Assembly (NCBI RefSeq): GCF_019175385.1
Contig: NC_083342.1
Location: 114,328,376-114,392,375 of the forward strand
Length of the DNA: 64,000 bases
Direction of reading: 5' to 3'
Source: Lycium barbarum
Lineage: Eukaryota > Streptophyta > Magnoliopsida > Solanales > Solanaceae
A program made the translations under genes and the position numbers. The notes beneath the pieces were generated by a model. It did no database searches and was not told the origin of the DNA. It saw only the letters and a program-made list of their open reading frames with translations. This document shows, in pieces, positions 56,112 to 64,000 of the stretch (positions are counted from its first letter, which is position 1; every line of letters starts with the position of its first letter).

Positions 56112-58040
56112 TTATATCATATGGTGCAAGATGTGAGCCTCTTAAGATGAAGACGGTACGAGTGGAATGATTTGAATAAATTATGTATGTTTTAATTCAT
56201 ACAATAAATGAAGAATTTGGGATTTGATTCCTCTTCATTTCTCCAAATTCTTGCTTGGATGAGTGACACATATTATGGGGCTCCCTACTTGCTGGCAGAA
56301 TCCAAGTCTGAAACAAAGGGGAAAATGTGGAGCTAATTAGAAGAAAGCACCGGAGCTGAAAAATAAAGGTGCGGACCATGCTTTATTTGTGCAGATTCAC
56401 ATAACAAGGCAGAACTAATGGTTTCTGAACTCACTTATGTAGTACAAAATTGTATGGTCCGCACAATTTGGCTAAGAGATGAACTTTTGTGGCCGCATTT
56501 TCCAATTACAAGACAATTTTGTGAGGGCAACTAATTAACTTGTCAACCCTAATTTTAATTTTGTAAAGGGAGTAAGTGCCAAAAATACTCCTGCACTATT
56601 CAAAATAGGTCAATTTTACCCTCTATTGTATTTTTGACTAAAAATGTCATCGCCATTAGTGAACGAGCTCATAATACCCTCTAACTAGTCAAATAGCTCA
56701 AAAATATCCCTCATTCTAATAGTTAGTACTTCAGAACAAGGGGAAATGAGCCAATTTTTTCCTTGAACTATTTGAAATGGAGCAAGTTTGCCCTTCATAT
56801 AAAATTCAAGATATGTGCTCTTAATTGTAAATACTTAGCAAAAAATTATATGGGAAACTATGAGATTACGTTGATTATTTTAAGTGACATTTTTTACACA
56901 AAGTTAATGTTATGTAATATAAAATTTACTTACCAACATTAACTTTTCAATTAAACGATTATTCTATTGTTTCCTCTCAAAACTATTAAACCTTGACTGT
57001 AATTTGTAATGACTTAAAACTACCATAAATAATATAACGTATCAAGGTATAATTGAATTTGATTTTCTTATCATGTCATTCTTAGAGTTAGTAAAACAAA
57101 TAACATTATTACTAATGTAGAAAAGTAAACTCTTATATAGTTATCTTAGGAAAGTTTTTGTGTGATTTTATGTTCAGAAATTTAACTCATGCAATGCGTA
57201 AGGAACTAGAAGAAGAAAAAAAACTATATGTCATCATTTTTACTTGTTAAAAAGGGAGTCTTTATAGTACTTATTTCTTATGTTATTGTATTTCTCACAC
57301 ATTCAATTCTCCACCCTCCCACCCCCCAAAAAATAAAAATTAAAGGAACAATGGCAAAATTGAAGCCTTTTACCCATGTTTTGTAGCAGCCGTTAATAAG
57401 AAGAATATTTTTTTGAATTATTTGGCTAGTTGGATGGTATTTTTGAGCTCGTTGACTAACGGCAAGAGCGTTTTTTTTTAGCAAAAAACATAACAGAAGT
57501 AAAATTAACCTATTTTCAATAGTTCGAGAGTATTTTTTACTCTTTTTTCTTTTGTAAATTACCCGAGATTCATGAACTCCATGAACATTGGGGGTGGGGG
57601 GTTGAAGAAATGTTACAACACTTTTTATTCCAAAAATAATTCTCTCTTCCTTTTGTTCATTCTAGCATGCTATTAGGACAAAATTAGTAAATCAATCATA
57701 GCATTATTCCAATTTTATCCGGGAAACAAACCTGTTATCGGAAAACATTTTCAGAATGTTATGATATGCTATAGCAAATAAAATAAAATTTGATGAAAAT
57801 ACTAGTACTGTGTGGTCAACTAAAATTTTAAAAAGTCATGCTCGAAAGTGGTCCCAAAATCACAAAGCCAATAAAACCTTTGTACTGAAAAAAAAAACAA
57901 TATAGTACTATAATTAATAACTAAAGAAGTTTTTCTACTGTGAAAGAAATAAAAATAAACATTTGTACGAAATCAGAAAAATAAATGCTAAAAGTTAGTG
58001 GATACCCAAACAGGCCGAAACTTTCTGGTTTATGGCGACA
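56112..58040. repeat. Broken remnants of a fourth unit
   Basis: Positions 56112-57560 match 30970-31755 and 46665-47520 (ATATGGTGCAAGATGTGAGCC, then the CACCGGAG and TTGACTAACGGCAAGAGCG blocks), with a roughly 640-bp insertion at about 56360-57000. Positions 57830-58040 match the distal-promoter block (GTCATGCTC...GGTCCC...ATACCCAAACAGGCC), with stronger divergence. Order is kept but most of the unit is missing. Confidence 0.7.
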
Positions 58041-58557
58041 GATGCGTGCACTCAGCAGTACGACTAAATTAAGAAAAGCCTAATTTACTTATGGGGTTAT
58101 TACTATTAACTAACGAAATGGTCCATAAAATATATTTTCTCTTCCAATTATGAGAATCGAATATAATTTCTTTCGTTGTAGATAATTAAATAAAGGTATG
58201 TGTATTATGTCTAAATTTAGTTTAAAATATTGTTTCTTGCAAGGGAAAGGAAATTTTACAATATAAAAGCATAAAAATTAAAACAAACATGCTAATAAAG
58301 AGAAAATGATAGACTTCAAATTAAGAGAAAATGATAGACTTACTCAAAAGAAAGGAAATATGGACTGAAAAGGAATAAGAATATAACATGTGTTCGTTAG
58401 CCTTCGACCTCTCTCTCGTGCATCGACTAGATGCCAAAACAAAAAAAATACAAAATTTTGAAACACGAAAATAAATAAATAATTTGCAATTACAGAAACG
58501 AAAAATAGAAAAAGAATAAAATAATAAAAAAATAATTTTACTTTCAATAATGACTAA

Positions 58558-58751
58558 GAGCCCGTTTGGATTGGCTTATAAGTTGCTTATAAGCTGTTTT
58601 CAGTTTTTTTGAGTATTTGACCGGCCAGCTTAAAGTCATTTTGTGCTTAAAATAAGCTCAAAAAAATAATTGAGCTCATTTGATTTAACTTATCTAAAAC
58701 AGCTTATAAGCTGAAAACAACTTATAGACATAAGTCCATCCAAACAGCCTC
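58558..58751. mobile_element. Tourist-like MITE, second copy of the GAGCCCGTTTGG family
   Basis: The ends are GAGCCCGTTTGGATTGG and CATCCAAACAGCCTC, with TAA on both sides (58555-58557 and 58752-58754). It is the same family as 25652-25884. Confidence 0.9.
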
Positions 58752-58754
58752 TAA

Positions 58755-60047
58755 GATCACTATTTAGGAACCTATCAAAATTTGTTGAAAACCTCATAAA
58801 TCATTCGGAGTGTAGTCTTATGCCTTACAAACTTCTACTTGTCTTCTTTTTATTGCTCTTTCTATTGCTTTACCTGGCTATCTACACATTCAACATCATC
58901 ATTTATATACCACATATATTAATGTAAAAATATTCATCTTCAACGAAATTTCAGGTATGATATACACACAAATTCCAGACATACTAATATCTAACCAACA
59001 ATAATCTAAGGAAGGCAGTTAAATGAGACACCAGAAAGAAAAAAAGGAACAAAAAAAAAAAAAAGCAGAACAACTTAAAAGTAAAAACTTCGTTATTTAA
59101 TTCTCACAATTGACTTGACTCCTCAAATACAAAAAAGTTACTAAGAATTCCTCGTCTACTTGAGTAACTAACATAAGTAAGAATAAAAAGAGAAACATGA
59201 GATCTCAATAAAAAACAATAAAAATAAGCTTTATATAACTAACTTAATAGGAATGTTGATATTTATTTATCTTCTCGTTTGTCTTTTGTTGGCAGATTAG
59301 CGCATAAAATGCAAATTGATTTTACCAAAAAAAAAAAAATGATAATGAACCCTTACTATCGATTGCATTCATCTGGTAAAAAAAATTCAAAAACCAATCA
59401 ATTTAATATCGAGAATACCTTCATGTGACCTTCAACCTCTTTGTAGGGGATAGAATGTCCGAATCAAACTGAAACTATGAGTTGAAATGAGAAAAGCCAG
59501 AAGTACAAAGTTGAATTTTTGTCTTCATTTATTTTATCAGTCAAACAACATACATCATTTTCTAAATTCAAAAAAGAAAAACCAAATAAGAGAAGAATAT
59601 AACAAAGTAAAATATAAGAAATGAACTTCGTTTAGGATTTAGGGTATATATAAAATACAAGTCGTGTCGCTTGACGATTAATTCGATTAGATAAATCACA
59701 AATCTTCCTAACGTGGCATGAATTTGATATAGAAAATCCACTTTTTTTTAGCAAAATTTCAGGAAAAGGACAATATTCGTACTATATAGAAACGTCAGTT
59801 TGTATATCATCGTCGTCCGTTCCATTTTCGTCGTCCATTCCATTTTAAAAAAAAAAGGTGTGGCCCCACCAACCAATATTTAAACTTTTATGAAAAAAAG
59901 GTAAAGAAAAATAAAACAATATATGCTACATAAGATTAATTTAAAGAAAAATAAAACAATATATGCTACATAAGATTAATTTGAAACATTTGTGTGCGTG
60001 TATAAATAACAAAGAGAGAGAAAAAGTGAATATTTTGTCAGTGAAAG
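58755..60047. other. AT-rich intergenic stretch without recognised genes
   Basis: No coding potential could be supported. It contains A-rich runs and a short exact tandem duplication at 59902-59981. Confidence 0.6.
59902..59981. repeat. Exact tandem duplication, 40-bp unit
   Basis: TAAAGAAAAATAAAACAATA through AAGATTAATT occurs at 59902-59941 and again at 59942-59981. Confidence 0.92.
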
Positions 60048-62423
60048 TGTCACGACCCAGCTAGGGGCCGTGACGGGTACCCGGGGCTAGCCACCGAGCA
60101 CCACTCGTTCTAATACTCATCTTACTCATTTAATGCCCTTTTACCAATTTTATACACGAATTGTAGGAAAATCATATTTTATATAGAAACATAAATACTT
60201 ATATACATTTGCCTCTCGGCCATCAAAATAATATATACATAATAATAACATCTTGTGAGACCATCTGACCCACACTGCGTATCTACGAGCCTCTACTGAC
60301 ATACTAAACATATAGACGGAACAAGACTCTGTCGTGCCCAAAATATGCATATATACCAAAAGAAGAATCATAAGCACCTCCGGACAATGGAGTGCTCTCA
60401 ATCAGCTGACACCTACTAAGGGTCTGGACCAAGCTCACCTCCCTGTCTACCTGTGGGCATGAACACAGCGTCCAAAGAAAACGGACGTCAGTACGAACAT
60501 TGTACTGAGTATGAGAGGCATAAATAATAAAGAAAGACAGTGTTAATATAATGTGAACATTAATATGAAACATCTGAATCTGAATGACAATCATAAAAGA
60601 AGTAATGCATGCTGTCTTACTCATACTCATCATAATTTCATATATGCATAATATGCAAGCTGCCCGTCCATATCGGAACGGTGTAATAATCAATAACATT
60701 AGCCCGCGTCCAGGCCTCCCGCGTCCGGGGTACCATCTCATGCCGCCCACTAGTGATGTCTGCCCATGCCAAAAGGTCATGGTGTATCCGTATAGCTGCC
60801 CGCCTTGGCGGTGACTGCCCGGCCAACTAGGCGCGGTGTAATATGATCATGACATGCTCATAAAAAATACTTGTAATAATATACTTATCATAATATGCTT
60901 ATCATAGTACATGCATAAGACTCAAGATCAACTATACTCTGTCGGGGTGGCGTAAGGTCGTGATCCCCCGATTTCATTATGGAGCAATTATTGACATTCT
61001 GCCTCACCTTGAAGGAATTAGTACATAAGGTGAGTGTAAGAAATAAATAGCATCATTATCAATATGGCATCATCATATCATATCTCTTATCTCTTATCTT
61101 ATATAGACATTTATGGACTTAGGCTTCTAGCTTTCCGGAAAATAGGAACTCATGAAGAGGAAAATAACTTATGCTATAGGATTCATGCCATTAGAAAGAA
61201 AGGACTAGCCTCACATACCTTTGTCGTTTAGCTATGTTATCGTTCACTTGCTCTTGCCCAATGTCACGTCGTTACCTTCACGGGAGAATTCATATTAACA
61301 TTAGTTAATAGATTATAAGGACGCGTCGTAAATTCTAGAGAAAATTGGGCAGCATTTCCCCTGTAAACTTAACAATCCTCGAAATTCCAACTTAGCCAAA
61401 CATCAATCAAAATACCAACAACAACAATACCAACAATTTCATATCAAACTAGGATTAAATCCATTCTTAAATTACTCCCAAAACAGCCCAACATGCATTC
61501 GGATGCCAATGCTTGTATACACTTCTTTATTTCCGTATATCCATAATATAATAACAACAACTACCGCCAATCCCCCGATATTCCAACCCACAAAACAGTC
61601 CATAACGACCATAAAACAGTCCCCAAAATATCATCGCAATACAACCATAAATATTATACCAAATAGTTCCAAAATACAGTCATAAAATAGCCACGAAAAT
61701 TACATAAAACAGCCCCAAAATATTGTCACAAAACAGCCACGAAAATTACATAAAACAGCCCCAAATATCGGCACAAAACAGCTCGGTGTACGCTTTGTAT
61801 ACAATATCTTTATACACTTTATTCTCTCAAATTCAAGAACAACAACTTATCAACAACATCAACAACAATATCAACAACCTCATATAGCAATATAAGCACC
61901 TAGAAATCTCTCAAAGTTCCAATCAAAAACAACCCTCAAGGCAACCATATCAACCAACTAATCTATGACTTCATAACATAATTCCCTTCACTTTAAACTA
62001 GGGAATTCTCCCATGAATAACTTAATTAACAAGAATAGAGTTTATTAAATACCTTATTGCCCAGAAAACTCAACTAAAATCCTAGCTCCAAGCTTCAATA
62101 ATCAACCACACATCAAGCACCAAATACTATAATCTTTTCCTAACTAGTTTCCAATTTCCTAAGATGAAATCTTGCTTTGATTTGGAGGAATTCAACTTGA
62201 AAGATTTAGAGAGCTTTTAGGAGGGTTTGGGAGGGTTTAGAGAGAGTTTAGAGTGAGAGAGAGAGAGGTAGAAAATGAAAAAAATCAGATTTTTTTTCGG
62301 TTTTTAATTTCTGATTTTTACTGTTCACCGGATACTGTTCATCCGCGTCTATTGTTCATCTGTGTCTACTGTTCACCCGCAGAATTATTTCATGGACTCA
62401 ATTTTTTTTTCTAAAGTGTAACA
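60048..62423 (-). repeat. LTR (2376 bp) of a large LTR retrotransposon, minus strand
   Basis: On the minus strand it starts TGTTACACTTTAG and ends GGGTCGTGACA, that is TG...CA. Directly beside its start is a purine-rich tract (AAGGAGGGAAGAA in minus sense, 62424-62436), as expected for the polypurine tract before a 3' LTR. Inside, a repeat of about 50 bp (CACGAAAATTACATAAAACA) occurs at 61691-61790, and GTTCATCCGCGTCTATTG-like motifs repeat at 62335-62380. Its end sequence is related to the Ty3/gypsy LTR at 9056. The long minus-strand ORF at 60304-60780 lies within the LTR and is not considered coding. Confidence 0.82.
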
Positions 62424-64000
62424 TTCTTCCCTCCTTGGGAACATTCGTCCTCGAATGTTAAACTATTCGGGATTCTACGAAATTTCGCCATATATTTTCC
62501 TTTAACTGACTCAGAGTACCATGACCACACTGTTCTTGCTTACCTCTTACTCCTCTTTTTGAGTACCCACTTGGTTTCATCGGCGACGCATAAATACTTG
62601 CAAGTTACACAATCATTTTTGCATGATTCGTGTACATACATTTCTATACATATACAAGTATCTACATTCGTATTCATATTCTTATTCGTAATCGTACTCA
62701 TTTACCCATCATTAGACTTATTTCTGCACAACTCTCACTCTTTGTTTTAGAGTCTATATCTGTCACATATTGGAGTCCATCATTTCAATCTCTATACTTA
62801 TATTATCTTTACTCGCTTCCCACCTTTTAGGGTTCTACTTGTACCATTCTCAAATCTCTCGTCTCACCTTCAAATCTTTACTTCATATATCCCTATTTCA
62901 CTTACCACATAAGTCATTTCAGCAATGTGTTCACATTCATTATAGCCCTTCATATTCGTATCTCTATCTCCGTGATGCTGTTATTTTATTTTGCTAATAA
63001 ACTTATCGTATTTTACTCGTGCTTATACATCCAATTGCTACTCCAGTATCGTACTCTATTAGAGTTACACTTTATCCTCCATGTCATGTTTTAGTGCTAC
63101 TAATCTCCTTTGTTCACTCTATCATTTCTCTTTACCGTATCAATGCCACTCTTATAACTGCCATTACTATCAATTCAATAGTATCTAACTCAACTCTTGT
63201 AGTCATTAACGATACTCCTAGCTTAATCTCATTCTGCCATTACTCTTTTGCACATCATCTTTTCTTGTTAGGACATATTACAAGCTTATATCTTATCTCC
63301 TTTGGATTCTAGGAAAATTTCGGCAGAATTTCCTCTATATTTCTTACTATCCCAAAACCTGTACGCAGAAAATACCAACAATGCCTCACAGGGCCAAGAT
63401 ATATACATATATATATATATATAGCATATCATAGCCACACAGGGCTCCCAAAATCAACAACTGTATGGAAATAATGAACTTACCTCGTATGTCCAACTCA
63501 AACTGTATCTGTTATACCTTTTTTTTTCCTTTCAATCTTTGGTTGTATTTCAATCATACCTGCAACATTCATACCATATCTAACATATATTCTGCTTACC
63601 GTTACTGATTCCTTTAGCTTCTTCTGTGGGCACCTTATAACTGAACTTATCAACAATACATATATATATTCAATCCATTTTTTTTCTTACTATACTTACA
63701 GTAACTTACCTTGATGATAACTAGTTTTCCATTCTGTATATACAAATTTTGATACATAACCTCAATGAAATATTACGCTCTGTAACTTCTAGTAGCATTA
63801 TTTACCTTCTCTTGTCGACACCACTCTCCTGCTGAAATCAAAGATCAGCATATAAGGGATATCATTTCCTATCTTTTAGCTCTATCGCACGATCTAGATT
63901 AAGAAGGAGAGGTAACATCCTAAATGTCCTGTAGCTTCCTGTTTATAAATGTGGCGCGCAACACACCATAAACAAGACTCTACTAGACATGGCTCGTAGA
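62424..64000 (-). mobile_element. 3' internal region of the LTR retrotransposon, running off the window
   Basis: It follows the LTR on the polypurine side. The minus strand reads AACATTCGAGGACGAATGTT just before the purine tract, a motif commonly found at the end of Solanaceae Ty3/gypsy elements. No pol domain could be read in the remaining 1.5 kb, so it is either a noncoding spacer or badly decayed. A (TA)n run lies at about 63402-63421. Confidence 0.6.

Noticed and set aside
60304..60780. 158-codon minus-strand ORF
   Set aside because: It lies inside the TG...CA-bounded LTR and resembles no retroelement protein; LTRs are noncoding.
62559..63312. Several plus-strand ORFs of 60-97 codons
   Set aside because: They have low complexity (Ser, Ile, Tyr, His) from pyrimidine-rich DNA antisense to the retroelement internal region, with no recognised motif.

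Overview
The window is plant nuclear DNA, most likely from a member of the Solanaceae. It is AT-rich and crowded with transposable elements. The SINE heads, the families of LTRs ending in GGGTC(A/G)TGACA and the TM3/SOC1-type MADS sequence all fit that family. The species cannot be named from sequence alone. There are no bacterial-style operons, CRISPR arrays, rRNA genes or convincing tRNA genes.

Only one host gene is recognisable: a minus-strand SOC1/TM3-like MIKC MADS-box gene. Its start codon and intact MADS exon lie at 19262-19081. Exons 2 to 5 lie at 664-92 and the last exons fall beyond the left edge. Intron 1 is about 18.4 kb and holds most of the left third of the window: SINEs, a decayed Copia element, a Ty3/gypsy element (9056-15287, target-site duplication TAACT), MITE relics and short tandem duplications. 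Exons 1 and 2 look intact. Exon 3 has lost the expected AG acceptor, and exons 4 and 5 carry five one-base length changes that break the frame. The gene is therefore a pseudogene in its 3' half, or the assembly has local errors.

Upstream of the gene (to the right) is a tandem segmental array. The block made of 5' intron 1, promoter and distal promoter (about 17.95-25.93 kb) recurs at 27.7-41.0 kb and 41.0-56.1 kb, with broken remnants at 56.1-58.0 kb. The copies at 27.7 and 41.0 kb match both flanks of the MADS exon, but the exon itself is missing and a microsatellite ending in a poly-G tract sits in its place. Comparing the units gives filled and empty sites, so many transposon insertions can be delimited to the base and ordered relative to the duplication. 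These include a solo LTR, Tourist-like MITEs, hAT MITEs, a CACTA MITE, two Mutator-like elements and a probable Helitron.

The right end (60048-64000) is the LTR and 3' internal flank of another large LTR retrotransposon on the minus strand, which continues past the window. No other host protein-coding gene is supported.
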